Source: Haemonchus contortus (lineage: Eukaryota; Nematoda; Chromadorea; Rhabditida; Trichostrongylidae). Taken from it: a stretch of DNA of 64,000 nucleotides. The stretch lies in NCBI GenBank assembly GCA_000469685.2, contig LS997563.1, positions 32,669,968-32,733,967 of the forward strand. The letters are read 5' to 3'. Positions 52,201 to 60,873 of the stretch are shown here, one piece after another (the stretch's first letter is position 1; every line of letters begins with the position of its first letter). The position numbers and the translations under genes are program-made. A model generated the notes under the pieces. It saw only the letters and a program-made list of their open reading frames with translations, was not told the origin of the DNA and made no database searches.

Positions 52201-55200
52201 TGGAAGCTCACGGTTCACGCAGTTCCTCAGTTTCAGACCGTTCTTCATTTTTGTAGGCTGATAAAAGTGTCAGAATATTAGTAATGTAATGTTATTTTTG
52301 CAGGTAGCCCAATTGCGCTTCGTGGTGGTCAATCAATCGTTGATATCTCCAGAGCCACTGCATCATCAGGTGATTTTGCAGCTCTTTTCAAAAACGAGGG
52401 ATATGTTCGGAAGATCTAGAATGATTCCAATTCTCGACCATGTTTGTGTCCCTTGCGAGAGGCAAAGGAAGGAAGGAGGTGTCACGGAGACGTTGGGTTA
52501 CAATCCCATTACGCAGTCCTTTTCATAGGCTGGTTTTTGATGTGGTGCCAGAACCGTGCTGAAAACCGAAAGGTAGCTTCGAATTGGTCCAGGTGTTCGA
52601 TCGCTTTTGTGGAGTAACTGCTTCAGTTGTGTCAGTAAAGACCACGAAACCTTACTCGAAACTTCATGTACCTCTTTGGTTTAAAGGACAATTTTTCCAA
52701 TCACCTCCATTTCCTGCAAGATTTGGGACCGTCGCCAACGTTTCAATAGTGAACAGCGTGACTATCTTGGGAGGAATTCATTGTGAATAGGTCCGAGGGT
52801 TTTTTCTCGAGCTTGTTCAAATCACGCTCGATTTGTCCTTGTTTGTTTACGGATCCTGTTCAAAAGCAAATAATCAAAATATTTGTTGGAGACGTTTCTG
52901 TTCAGGTTATGGAGATTCGTATTCCATGCTTCGTACGGCTTCTAGTTCACATGATATATCCATCAGGACATCGCCAGAAAGAGCCGTACGTTCTCTGACA
53001 ATTCCTAGTTTTTTACACTTTCCCAGATGTCGTCCATTTAGGTTCACTTCACCGATCATGATAGCGATAAGCTTGATATCAGCACTTCCATGGAGATCAC
53101 TCTGCGGTTCCTCAAAGAAAGGATTGAACAATTAGAGAGGGACAAGGTAAGCCTCGAACTTCCTCCTTTCACTACTATCGACTTAAAGATGCTTGCTCAG
53201 GCTGAACTCACGAACGATCTGAAATCGCAGCATGATGAACTACAACGAAGTCTTGCAAAAACGAAGGAGACAGTGGGAAGTATGCAGGCGCTGGAAAGAA
53301 AAGTTCAGGACCTGCAAAATGGTTGGTTTAAGCAAACAATGGTAGTGACATGACATGCTTCCACAGCAACCATATTTGACTCGATCTGTGTAGGTTATCG
53401 CGAAGTTGTGGAAGTTCTCAATATGGTTTTCCTTGGCGATTCTCGACAGATACAGGACCCACTTTTCCTCAAAATTTCTCTTCACAGTAACCAAAATTTT
53501 CATTTGACCAGTGATCAAAGTAGTATGCGAGTTGAAAAGTAACGTTAACCTGACCGGTCTTTTGATTTCGCTATCTTCGGAGCCTGAGAAAGCGAAAAAA
53601 AACTGCTCTAATCTCTAATCAAATTAGCAATTCACGATAATTTGGCTCACCCAGTTTTAGACGAATAACGCTAGTAATAGTCCAATAGAGTGTAAGGCGA
53701 AGAAAGGGGAAGAATCGCGAAATTCGGCATGTTTAGAGAAATGTAAGGCTTCAGAAAATTAGTAGAATCGGGGCTCGACGAGAACGTGACGCAAAAGTTG
53801 CAGAGAAGGTCTATTCCGACGAACTGTTCAAATGTGTGTGCTATCGCGTACAGCTGGCTGTGGTAAGCTGCTTGCGTGCAACATGTGGGTCCCGGTGCGG
53901 ATGGAGTTGTGAAATAAAAGGAGTACTCGCCACAGGTGAACATTAACCCTCTGACGACAATGCCGATTTCGACGAGACGCGCTCACGGGACCACGCCCCT
54001 CTATTTCGTGCGCGACTGGCACCCACCGGTGGGTGCCATGGTCCCAGGAACAACTCCTTTCTCTGGCTCCATAAACTTAGCAATATTTTCGCATAGCGGA
54101 AGCATCAGACCTTATTTTATCTTGTATTAAACTCAGGCTGAGAACTGCAGTTCGGGTTTGGAAGCAATGTAGGGATAGAATTTTCGTAATAGTGTAAGCA
54201 GTAAGAATTTGTATACCATCCAAGGAATTTGAGGATGAAGAGATCGACCGCGCGGTCACATAATTGCAAATCAGGTGCTCTGAGTACTGCCTCCAATGCT
54301 TTCAGGACACACACACAAATCTTGCCAAAGTATCAAACCTTCTCATTACTACTCCATTGACTATATATGTTTGTAATAAATAAGCTTCTATAAAACACTC
54401 ACGTGGACCATGATGAGTATAAATACCATGGGATTTGTTAATAAATATGAAAATATTAAATAAGTTCCAAATGGGCAAACAAAAGAAAAAACATGGTGGC
54501 ACCCAACATTGGGTGCCATGGTCCCATGCGCCAGTCATAGTGGCACCACCGGCGGGTGCCGTGGTCGTCAAAGGGTTAAGGAGAGTCTGCGTCAGTGCTT
54601 GAAGTACGGAAGCTTCCAGCAAGGTGATGGTCGGAGTAAAAGGAGAACATGGGTTATGAAAAAATTTGAAAACTTCGCAATGTTGTTGAGCAAAATAAGC
54701 TCGAATAATTGGTTTCCGTCAGGTTTTCGTAGCGCATTCCCTAGAAACTGCATGGTGAGGGCCATGTTGCATCGATTCCTAGCGATTGTTTCTCCTTCAG
54801 TGTTAGCTGACTGAATCGTGTCTACAGTTCTACATTCCATTGTCATAAGCTCCACTACCGTGACCACCGAAAGCATGACGCGTACGTCCCAAGCCTTGTC
54901 GGTGAAAGAAAATTTAGGGTCATACATTTCCGAAGTGAGATTTTACAACCTCCGATGTCGTCGTTTTGTTATCAGGCAGCCTCGTTGGATATTTGCTCTG
55001 GGTTGGGAAAACGACTCCAGCCACCATTCTCGTTTTTTCAGGCTTCGAAGACAATGAAGGATTGAATCGAAATATCGGTCATATAAACAAGTTATTTTCT
55101 CCAAGACACCGACGGCCTTTGCATGCGGTCGCCTTCTCTTATTTTGGAAGCTATGTAGTGAACCCTTGTTCCCGCCTTACTTGTATTAGAACAGCCATAT

Positions 55201-58200
55201 CAACCTAGTAATTCAGTTTTTGGTTTTCAGTTTTACTCGACATAATCAGGTGCATGTCGTTTAAGTAGATAAGTAATAAATAAACTTAATTATTTCTGAC
55301 CACAAGCCTAATCAGCAGTCAACTTATACTGGACACAAATGTCATTATTGTAATAAGTTGCTGCGTGAGTTGGACGTACGTATTCATCTAAAAAAAATGG
55401 ATCAGAATGCCCAAAAGAGGTTCATACGTCGGAGGAAATGGCTCAGCATCGAAAACAGGGGAATGACTACAGTGAATCAGTATCACCAGAGTATGATCAT
55501 GAAGGAACTCCTTTCCCCACAAACTTGATGGCTACACTTATTTTAGAACGCGTTTCTAGCAGCAGCAGTACCTCACGTCTATTGACAAAATGCAGTGAGA
55601 AATAATGGTCATTTGATTTGGTACCATTGCTGAAAGCCTCCGAAGAAACAAAAGTCCCAGCGTCATCAATCCACATTACTGAATCATATCAACTTTACAG
55701 AATTCACTAGAGTTAAAGGGGAAATTTCCTAAAGGCAGTGCAATCCAATAAGGATTTTTCAACCTTTTCGCTACATCCACTTCATCGCGACTTCAAATTT
55801 GGCATGTTCAACTAATCTGGTTGGATTTGATTTTGAGGGGCATTGCTATGCGATGCGAACCTCTCAAGTTTTCTTGGAGAGATTTCAACGCCAGTGTTTC
55901 AGTGCCTTGTGTAAAAATAAAGGTCCTTTTACGTTGAGCACTCCGGAATTGAAATACGCCATATATTGATTATTTGACCCCAGAAGGCTGGAGGGTTGTG
56001 TTTGTCCTGGTGAGAATGGAGGCGGGATACGATCCATGGGCCGTGTACGCGTTAGTGCGCCACACGGCACTGCCCCATCTCACTCTGTTCTGTTGAAGGC
56101 AAATTCAATTAATAACGCCAGGGTTTTCGCTTTTCATAATTACGCACTCTACATCTACTTCTTTTACTTCAGAGCCTACAGCTTCCACTACCTCTAGGAG
56201 CATTTGATTTTAGTTCACCTAAATTCCATTCATACCTAATTCCGCCTACGACTGAGATATGAAAAGGTTCTGAGGATATATTTAAAGTCAAGTGAAAATT
56301 GTGTTAAGATACGCTTTCTCTTACCTTTTACAACTTTTGTTCGACCTTGTACCTCCGTTTTCGTTTGTGTTACAGTTATCAGTCATGGATCAGAACTTCC
56401 CAACAATTTGATGGCATTCAAGTTGGTTGTGTGAATATGAGAAACTAACATTTGCTGTAAACTTCAGCTATTAACCGGACGAGTGTTGTAGACGAGCACT
56501 GACAACTAGCTCACGCTGAACCATTTCATTTCCAGAGAACGACAATCTCGAGTCTCGTTTGGCTACGCAAAGGCAACTGTATGTGTCAAACGAAGAGACA
56601 ATACGAGCGAAAGAGTTAGAGTATCGAAATCTGAAAGCGAAGATTATGAGTGCTGAACTTCATCTCCGGGAGAAAGACAGCAAAATTAGTCAAATGACGG
56701 TGAGTTCGAGTGTATTTTCAATCAGACTTTAGTTCAGTACGATCTTTGCGTTCTAGGGTCAAATGGAGGCGTTACGGCTAGAAATTTCCCAAATGGCTGG
56801 TGATAGGCAGAGGTTGACATCGGCTGCAAAGGCTACCGAAACCGAGATGAAAACTCTTGAAGACACTGCTCATTCCATTCGGGTGGAACGCGATCAGTTT
56901 GCTGCACGCTTGACAGATATGAACACGGAACTCAAGGTGGTATAGTTGGGTCTTATTTTCAACTGAAAATCTAAGAAGTTGTTTTTTACGTACGTAATAG
57001 CTTTATAATATGTAAATGCAATAACCTACATAGTCAGCTTGTTTTGAAGTTCGGGCCCATGCGCCTCTTCAACTAACAAACCAGGGCCGGCATCGCATAG
57101 CACAAAGCGTGATGGTGCTTAGCGAGGCATATAGGCGTGGCAATCTGCTCGAAAAGCCTATCCTTCTAGTGTCGACTCTTCCTCTCATTCTGGGAACTTG
57201 GTTCATCAACTCTTGCAGAACATTGTCGGCAGTCGAGATGTTGTTACTCTCTCTATTGAGCGCAGTGTTGATTGATCTTTTTGTTCGCTTGATTTTAGGA
57301 CTAAATCATTCCGAACAAATTTTTATTTGGCGCTTTTTTGAGATTAAATTCACTTGTTCAGAACACGCAAGGTCGCCTTAATGATGTTCTGTCGGAATTG
57401 GATCAAACAAAGAGACTTCTCGAAGATTCCCGGCGACAACATCAGAAGCAAAAAGAGCAGCTTGAAAGACTCATGTATGAGGAGCGGCATTGGAAACAAG
57501 CGGTGAGGGACTGCTTCCAGTTGTCTTGGTGTTCAAGTAAGAATGTATCGCATTCTACAGAAAGAACTGATTTACATTACGACTTAGAAGGGTGGTAGTA
57601 ATTCAAGTGTTCAACACTTTCTACAGAATCTTCACACCTTCCACAACGAACATGAAACTGTTATTCTTGAATTTCCTAATGACATTCGTAAATGTTAAGA
57701 AATGGAAAGAATGGTGTTCAGGCCGTTACTGCAAAAAAGACTTCGGAAGACTATCACAAGTCAATATACGAGGAGAAGATAACTCAGCTGCAGCATAATC
57801 AGGAATCGCTGTTGTCCCGAAACGATGCTCTTGTCGCCGAGATTGATCGATTACGGTGAGAAACCACTTTTTTCTTCCAGTTTATTACTTGTGCTTACTT
57901 TATATTCAAGTTGGATCATTTAAAGTAATCGTCTTTTGAATAACTAACGATTTAGTTACTATATGTTTATTGAATAACTTGGCTTGTGTCAATGTTGACG
58001 AGTCGTGATTGATGCTCTTTAAGAGGAGAACAGCGAGACTCTGCGAACCGTGTCAACCTGCTCAATCAGAAATTAGCGGAATGTGAACGATCCTTGGAGA
58101 GTACGAACCAGCTGAGGAATAATCTCTCGCAGCAAGTTGCTGCCTTACAGAAGGCTGAGAGAGAATGGTGCAAACTCGAACGCGAAATGAGAGATGAGCT

Positions 58201-60873
58201 AGTAGGACTTCGCAGAGGTCATATTCCTAGTTTGATTGTTCCGAAAAGTTATTTCTGAATTTAGTCATTTCAGACAAGTTAGTACTTACATCTGAAGTCG
58301 AGGAGCTAAAACGAAAGCTCGTTCGAGCTGAAGTGGAGAAAAAGGAATTGGATGGAATCCGAGCTCGACTTGAACGCGAAGTGGCGTCGTTAAAGAAACA
58401 CGTTGAAGCCGTGCGTCTTCCTCAGCTTTTATGGGGTAATTCGAATTCGGCTCGGATTCAGGTCGATATTGAACTTTCAGCTCGAAGAGGAAAAAACACG
58501 CACGGATGCAGCTGTTCGGAACACCCTCAGTGAGCGAAAGGCAATTGACAAGTCATTGGCCGCAATGGAAAAAGAAAACTCAGAACTCTATAGAAATTGT
58601 GCTCAACTGCAGTCCCAGGTGAGTAATTCGGGGTCAGAATGGCCCAAATAACATCGAGTGACTGTTCAGATCGCGCAATTGGAACGCGATGCTGGCAGCA
58701 AAAACGTGGCCAAGTTGCTCAAAGACCATAGCGAAATGGAAACCAGAATATCTAAACTTACAGTGGAGAAGCGGCAAGTAAGTCACGCCCTGAATTGACC
58801 AGTCCTCTTTCCTCATGCAACTTGAAGCGCTTCCCCTGTGCACGTACTCGTGTTTGTGTTTCCTTTTGAAAACGCAGCATGTGCCGATGGTATTCATGAA
58901 CTTATGAAAAAGTGACCATGAAAATTATGTTCATAAGAAAGAATAAGGATAAGTGAGATGGAAGCCGTTCTGTTGGGAAAGCTTAGTGTCCTCTTCATCC
59001 CAGAGACTGCTATGAAACGAAGAGTCCCATCTCCACCACTCCATAGATTTGCATGGAATTTCGCTCCAATTCGATGTCGTTTATTGTAGTTCTTAATGGT
59101 AGCAAACTCGTTTTATTGAAATTTTTCCTATTCCTATTTCTGTGAAGATATTATATCAGATTATATTTTTCTGAATTTATACTACTTCCGTGATCGGTTT
59201 TACCATTTCGCAAATCAATGGCATAGAAAAAGGATGAAAATGATGAAGGACAGTGTATCAGTATAGGGGGGTCTCAAAAGAATTCTGACGTGAAGTGTGT
59301 ATAGGCTTGGCACGAAAGGAAAAATTTGGGGTGGAATGAATTTTGTAGAGTAGTGGGGATCGAAAGCTCGAGATGAATTCATGAGATCGGAGGGAGAACT
59401 ATTTATGAGGGAACAAAAACTGATAGGAAGGGTTTGGTACAAAGCGAACCATTCATTAGCAGCTAAAGACCTCTTCCGAACTGGCGGCTTTGGAAGAGGT
59501 CTTTAGCTGCTAATGAATTGTTCGCTTTGTACCAAACCCTTGTTAATTGATGTATTATATTACTTTTCTAGAGCTGAAACATGCTTATTCCCAGTGGTTG
59601 ATCTTTCTTCCACTATTTTTCCCAAATTTTCAGTAAAATCTCGTTTTTTCCTACAACCTCCATTTTTCCTTTTCCATTTCTTTCCATTGTGTGACCATTT
59701 GGACGTAATAATACAAATTTCGTTTTTTGCCTGTGTAATATTAATCCTCTAAGAGAACTTCTTACAAGATTCACTTTTACTCTGATAAATTCTACTGGTC
59801 TTGTTTCTTATTAGTAGCGACCATAAACCCACATGTTTGCACCTGATGGTTACTTATTCATCCGTGTGTTCAAAGTTTTTCTCCCATGTTGAAGCCGAAG
59901 GGTAGTCCTCTGTGATTGCAGCAATCCAGTTTTTGTTTTGATCACCGAACCACCCACATGTCTTAAGGGGTGTCCTTTGTTTCATGGGGCTAGTATGTGG
60001 GTCCTTCTTCCTTCAGACAATTTTCCTTGCATTTAGTCTTATCCTCAATGGTTTGCTTTGGTATATTGAAGCCCCATTTTCATCCCTAGGTTTTCCAATT
60101 GCTCTCGAACGAATGTCATTTGACCGCAAATGACGGAGTTGGCAACGATTCGTAGTGAGGTAGCGAATGTGAGTGAAAAAAGTAGAACAACAAAAACAGA
60201 AATTCAGCTAAAAACATTTTTTTATTTTTTAAGGGTAGTTGAGGATGTTCCAGACTCCCTGGCTATAGATTTTTTATACTTGAAATCAAATAAATAATCT
60301 AAGCCTTCGGAATATGAATAAGCCAGACTTACGAGCAGGAGAGTGATGGCACCTCCAGGCCGCCTTCGTCACCGGGTGGAGTACAACCAGCTTGCTAACG
60401 CTGCATTCCCATCTTCGTCATTTAGCACATCCTTTGTGGGCCCCCTCTTCCTTAATTCTCATTGTTAGGGCCAATTATTGGGAAATAGTCCTAAGACCCC
60501 GAGCTCTTTCCCTTTTGATCCCCTTATCCATGCATAGTGGTTTGTGCCGATCTTGGTATTAACTGAATGATGAGTGAGTGATCAGTAACCATTTCGTTTA
60601 TTGTCTCAGTTTTAGCTTGAAATGGTCATTGAACAAAGAGAGATGAACTTCACACATAAACGTAAGCTGTTGGAATCACAATTGTCGCTACTTCGAGACC
60701 AGCTGGAAGCGGAAAGGAAGAGACGGCTGGAACTGCAACAGCGCGATGCAAGAGCTGCAGCAGGACCTGTGGCAAGTGGAGCTACACCAGAGCGACACTA
60801 CAGCCGTGTCTCCGATGTTCGAGCAAGTCGATCGAAGTCCATTCAACGGCACAAAAGCCCATTCCGGGTATGA
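27300..60873 (+). CDS. che-10: Rootletin (ciliary rootlet coiled-coil protein), spliced gene, 5' end missing
   Basis: The gene codes for the structural coiled-coil protein that forms the striated rootlet at the ciliary base; in nematodes it acts in ciliated sensory neurons. Exons read here: 27300-27406, 28654-28874, 32704-32850, 34053-34218, 39108-39185, 39952-40059, 40115-40210, 41084-41252, 41522-41609, 41663-41778, 41839-41970, 42025-42127, 42276-42746, 42816-42922, 43463-43575, 44328-44436, 44503-44602, 45130-45278, 45343-45458, 45516-45618, 46383-46567, 46621-46702, 46743-46860, 49319-49480, 49550-49622, 49684-49802, 49885-50010, 50068-50282, 50337-50473, 52304-52369, 52906-52985, 53042-53146, 53201-53321, 56536-56699, 56757-56936, 57362-57502, 57722-57855, 58024-58217, 58274-58410, 58481-58618, 58670-58777, 60616-60873. 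They total about 1,950 residues, close to the roughly 2,000 known for rootletins. The N-terminal order (EINEMLREE, then IELWKAFTAIKRK) follows vertebrate rootletin. Phases agree except at three places listed under findings. The first coding exon is not identified. Confidence 0.88.
27820..28075 (+). repeat. tRNA-derived SINE, copy 4 (rootletin intron)
   Basis: The shared body is recognisable by CTCCGTGGTCTGACACGGAC, GTGAGAGGGTGAAAGCATTG and TTGGCCGACCATGC, with a decayed B box GGGTATCGAAACCC. It lies about 160 bases from an inverted copy. Confidence 0.55.
28240..28490 (-). repeat. tRNA-derived SINE, copy 5 (rootletin intron, inverted)
   Basis: On the minus strand it reads GGCAAGTGACGCATAC, then a B-box-like GGGTTTGAATC, the body ACAAGACTCGTCTGGGAGG and GTACATCGGCAGGCC. 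With copy 4 it forms an inverted pair capable of intronic hairpin formation. Confidence 0.62.
29520..29800. repeat. Inverted interspersed repeat pair, copies A and A'
   Basis: Bases 29520-29712 carry, on the minus strand, a sequence with AGGCTGCCACATTCTGTTTC. Bases 29733-29800 repeat part of it in the opposite orientation (AGGCTGCCACATTTCGTTTT). The minus-strand reading LWNSLTVVHNGMRLPHS resembles a transposon ORF end, but the family is not assigned. Confidence 0.55.
30438..30462. repeat. (GGT)n microsatellite
   Basis: About eight GGT units on the plus strand within the rootletin intron 28875-32703. Confidence 0.9.
30670..30850 (+). repeat. Interspersed repeat, copy B
   Basis: The same family as 29520-29712 in the opposite orientation: AACATTGAGCAGAAATTGTA and GAGGCTGCCACGTTCTGCTT are shared over about 180 bases with moderate divergence. 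Both are in the rootletin intron 28875-32703. Confidence 0.6.
35549..35990 (-). mobile_element. RTE-type LINE reverse transcriptase fragment
   Basis: On the minus strand, HRQGDTISPNLFSAVLENIM leads to the catalytic FADDIVLI and GLKLNLTKTMFM motifs of an RTE reverse transcriptase. A frame change occurs between the first block and the FADD block, and the N-terminal endonuclease is missing. It lies in the rootletin intron 34219-39107. Confidence 0.82.
37007..38570. mobile_element. Tc1-type foldback element: two head-to-head truncated copies
   Basis: The outer ends are inverted repeats (GTTTCAAAAGTATGTGCACA), and a second copy of the terminal motif appears inside each arm near 37190 and 37355, and again near 38225 and 38380. 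The left arm encodes on the plus strand a Tc1 helix-turn-helix (SVSRTTVWRSI, 37530-37590), an intron-like gap, then FSDEKKHNIDGSDGF near 37780 with the first catalytic Asp. The right arm encodes the same N-terminal part on the minus strand (about 37905-38100). The arms meet near 37902. TA at 37005-37006 and 38571-38572 is consistent with Tc1/mariner insertion. Neither arm carries a full transposase. Confidence 0.85.
39108..41252 (+). CDS. che-10: Rootletin block with the conserved Trp-containing LWKAFTAIKRK segment
   Basis: Exons 39108-39185, 39952-40059, 40115-40210 and 41084-41252. The first reads RYRNQAEQQHRQLIELWKAF and is the counterpart of the vertebrate LLLLWRQVVGFRR segment, the best family marker in the window. 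The next reads VRELHTSTASDLDKQL, matching the vertebrate sequence that follows (FTERDLLQLGGEL). Exon 41084-41252 ends in a Ser/Pro/Arg patch (RPRTRSESP). Each intron is GT-AG and phases agree (0, 0, 0, then 1). The 4.9-kb intron before this block holds the RTE fragment and the Tc1 foldback element. The 39186-39951 intron holds an antisense open frame, and 40211-41083 holds a MITE. Confidence 0.9.
39620..39925 (-). CDS. Antisense small open frame with signal-peptide-like N-terminus
   Basis: The frame codes for 101 residues starting MANRAINILFVFFIVSVYAF, a basic start followed by a long hydrophobic core as in a secretory signal. A Lys/Arg/His-rich middle follows, then RLVLPRPTAEGG. An AT-rich TATATAATATAT run sits immediately before the ATG. 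The frame lies inside the rootletin intron 39186-39951, antisense, ending its upstream side 26 bases from the next rootletin exon. No family is recognised. It may be one exon of a nested gene or chance. Confidence 0.3.
   Translation of the reverse strand: MANRAINILFVFFIVSVYAFSFEQKVTERPHHLNSHKAAFKRQLIEYFTLMNRSTSEKVKNDVSRLVLPRPTAEGGLQHTVVFLMILYSAGIGKTENWCIQ
40351..40590 (+). mobile_element. 240-bp MITE family, copy 2
   Basis: Same orientation as the copy at 5371 and closely similar along its length, with ends GCGTTAGGAACGAAA and the complement of a near-identical sequence. It lies in the rootletin intron 40211-41083. An 8-bp or longer target duplication is not obvious to me. Confidence 0.82.
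41522..42746 (+). CDS. che-10: Rootletin coiled-coil block with two apparent frameshifts
   Basis: Exons 41522-41609, 41663-41778, 41839-41970, 42025-42127 and 42276-42746 give a continuous Glu/Lys/Arg/Leu heptad pattern (for example RLTDRLQAAEEEK). The exon 41663-41778 enters in phase but leaves one base off what the next exon needs. A change of frame inside the GAGAGA-rich run near 41755 would restore an EEAAER-type ending. The exon 42276-42746 is open in one frame to about 42404 and in another from 42407, where the heptads resume (LAESSSRREV onward). A 32-base intron 42391-42422 could also reconcile the frames but would be unusually short. Sequencing error, an unusual splice or real damage all remain possible. 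Confidence 0.8.
42816..46860 (+). CDS. che-10: Rootletin central coiled coil
   Basis: Ten exons (42816-42922, 43463-43575, 44328-44436, 44503-44602, 45130-45278, 45343-45458, 45516-45618, 46383-46567, 46621-46702, 46743-46860) code for uninterrupted coil rich in E, K, R, Q and L, with almost no proline. Phases agree throughout. The intron 44437-44502 is 66 bases, a multiple of three and free of stops, so retaining it would insert 22 residues without a frameshift. The last exon could instead begin after the TTTAAG at 46763-46768, also in frame. It ends in phase 1 (donor at 46861), which does not fit the next plus-strand exon at 49319 (phase 0), so an exon is missing here on this strand. No hydrophobic segment or catalytic motif is present. 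Confidence 0.85.
46921..47193 (-). pseudogene. che-10: Inverted coiled-coil exon pair, possibly the missing rootletin exon(s)
   Basis: Read on the minus strand, an open frame runs from about 47190 to 47056 (TIENDKTEHKGES, then EIREQCSAEDQK). A 41-base GT-AG intron at 47055-47015 ends in the nematode-like acceptor ATTTTGCAG. A second exon, 47014-46921, reads LDDAKKLIELQADHSESRES. The codon split across the intron completes to Gln, so the phases fit. Composition and heptads resemble the surrounding plus-strand gene. The pair lies exactly in the interval where the plus-strand exon chain breaks phase. No donor follows 46921 on the minus strand, as expected if an inversion breakpoint lies there. 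The upstream limit is uncertain, and the segment could instead belong to an unrelated antisense gene. Confidence 0.5.
47347..47583 (-). mobile_element. 240-bp MITE family, copy 3 (inverted)
   Basis: This is the reverse complement of the other two copies, bounded by GCGTTAGGAACGATTTTGGG on the left. It lies in the rootletin interval where an inverted exon pair is also seen, so its orientation is compatible with a local inversion, although MITEs insert in either orientation. Confidence 0.82.
47699..49024 (-). pseudogene. Antisense open frame with signal-peptide-like start, split by a mariner copy
   Basis: On the minus strand an ATG at 49022-49024 opens a frame with a hydrophobic start (MLKIVLTFAILCF) suggestive of secretion. 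It runs 65 codons to the TA target site at 48829-48830. Beyond the mariner element the frame continues from 47934 to a stop at 47699-47701 with no stop in between. With the element and one TA left out, the two parts keep one frame for about 143 residues, ending in a charged Glu/Arg/His region followed by an aromatic one. No family is recognised. The frame lies inside a rootletin intron, antisense to it. It may be a nested gene, one exon of one, or chance openness. Confidence 0.4.
47937..48828 (-). mobile_element. Internally deleted mariner-family transposon
   Basis: The element has terminal inverted repeats of about 30 bases that begin TTGGGTTGTAACATAAGTTC, and it is flanked by TA at 47935-47936 and 48829-48830. 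On the minus strand it encodes the C-terminal half of a mariner transposase, including HDNARPH and SPDLAPTDYHLF, the second and third parts of the D,D34D catalytic triad. Stop codons interrupt it: a TGA stands where VWLDWKG is expected near 48455, and another stop follows HDNARPHNA. At 892 bases it is shorter than the usual 1.3 kb and lacks the N-terminal DNA-binding part, so it is non-autonomous. Confidence 0.88.
49319..53321 (+). CDS. che-10: Rootletin coiled coil with low-complexity Ser/Gly hinge
   Basis: Exons 49319-49480, 49550-49622, 49684-49802, 49885-50010, 50068-50282, 50337-50473, 52304-52369, 52906-52985, 53042-53146 and 53201-53321. The stretch around KIDRLEKRRADLEARV and YERSAKMALNVAG is typical of rootletin. 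Exons 52304-52369 and 52906-52985 break the heptads with a Gly/Ser/Thr-rich hinge (GGQSIVDISRATASS, then SSSHDISIRTSPERA) before coil returns at ITLRFLKERIEQLERDK. Phases agree at every junction. The intron 50474-52303 carries a Tc1-type MITE, and the intron 49481-49549 carries a tight match to the X-box consensus. Confidence 0.87.
49527..49540 (+). promoter_or_regulatory. X-box (RFX/DAF-19) candidate in rootletin intron
   Basis: GTTTCCATAGTAAC fits the tight nematode X-box pattern GTTNCCATRGNAAC at every position. X-boxes drive ciliary genes in C. elegans through DAF-19. The site lies in the intron 49481-49549, about 22 kb inside the gene, ten bases before the acceptor, so any role would be as an internal promoter or enhancer. 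Chance occurrence cannot be excluded. Confidence 0.35.
51354..51787. mobile_element. Tc1/mariner-type MITE
   Basis: The ends are inverted repeats, CAGTAGTGCGCAAAAGTATT on the left and its near match CAGTAGCGCTCAAAAGTATT on the complementary strand at the right, extending through CGGC. TA flanks it at 51352-51353 and 51788-51789. At 434 bases with no transposase motif it is a non-autonomous element. It lies in the rootletin intron 50474-52303. Confidence 0.8.
53671..54927 (-). pseudogene. Antisense open frame pair flanking the piggyBac-like MITE
   Basis: On the minus strand one frame runs from an ATG at 54927 to a TGA at 54592-54594 (111 codons, YDPKFSFTDKAWDV near its start). A second runs from 53943 to 53671 (90 codons) and holds a CC pair, CNFCVTF and a SSSPDSTNFL segment. 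With the MITE and one TTAA left out, both are in the same frame, separated only by the TGA and a few codons. The second half loosely recalls the Cys-rich N-terminal domain of NPC1-type sterol transporters, but this is a weak visual resemblance. It lies within a rootletin intron. Confidence 0.25.
53947..54575. mobile_element. piggyBac-like MITE flanked by TTAA
   Basis: TTAA stands at both edges (53943-53946 and 54576-54579), followed by inverted termini CCCTCTGACGAC and CCCTTTGACGAC. CCCTTTG-type ends on TTAA targets are characteristic of piggyBac elements. Just inside are nested palindromes, GGCACCCACCGGTGGGTGCC near 54018, GGCACCCAACATTGGGTGCC near 54500 and a third near 54541, which could form stem-loops. 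No transposase is present in the 629 bases. Confidence 0.75.
56536..60873 (+). CDS. che-10: Rootletin C-terminal coiled coil and basic Ser/Arg tail
   Basis: Exons 56536-56699, 56757-56936, 57362-57502, 57722-57855, 58024-58217, 58274-58410, 58481-58618, 58670-58777 and 60616-60873. The stretch ERKAIDKSLAAMEKENSELY with RNCAQLQSQIAQLERD is the strongest C-terminal family signature. The final exon ends the coil at LLRDQLEAERKRRLELQQRD and passes into an Ala/Gly/Ser/Arg tail (RASRSKSIQRHKSPFR). The frame stops with TGA at 60871-60873. A GTATGA donor-like sequence just before it means the true end could be spliced onward. I saw no clear polyadenylation signal nearby. Confidence 0.86.
59429..59540. 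repeat. Near-perfect 49-bp-arm hairpin
   Basis: The left arm 59429-59477 and right arm 59492-59540 are almost exact reverse complements around a 14-base spacer. The core stem includes GCAGCTAAAGACCTCTTCC. It lies in the last rootletin intron (58778-60615). It could be a palindromic MITE or a small-RNA-type hairpin. Confidence 0.85.
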
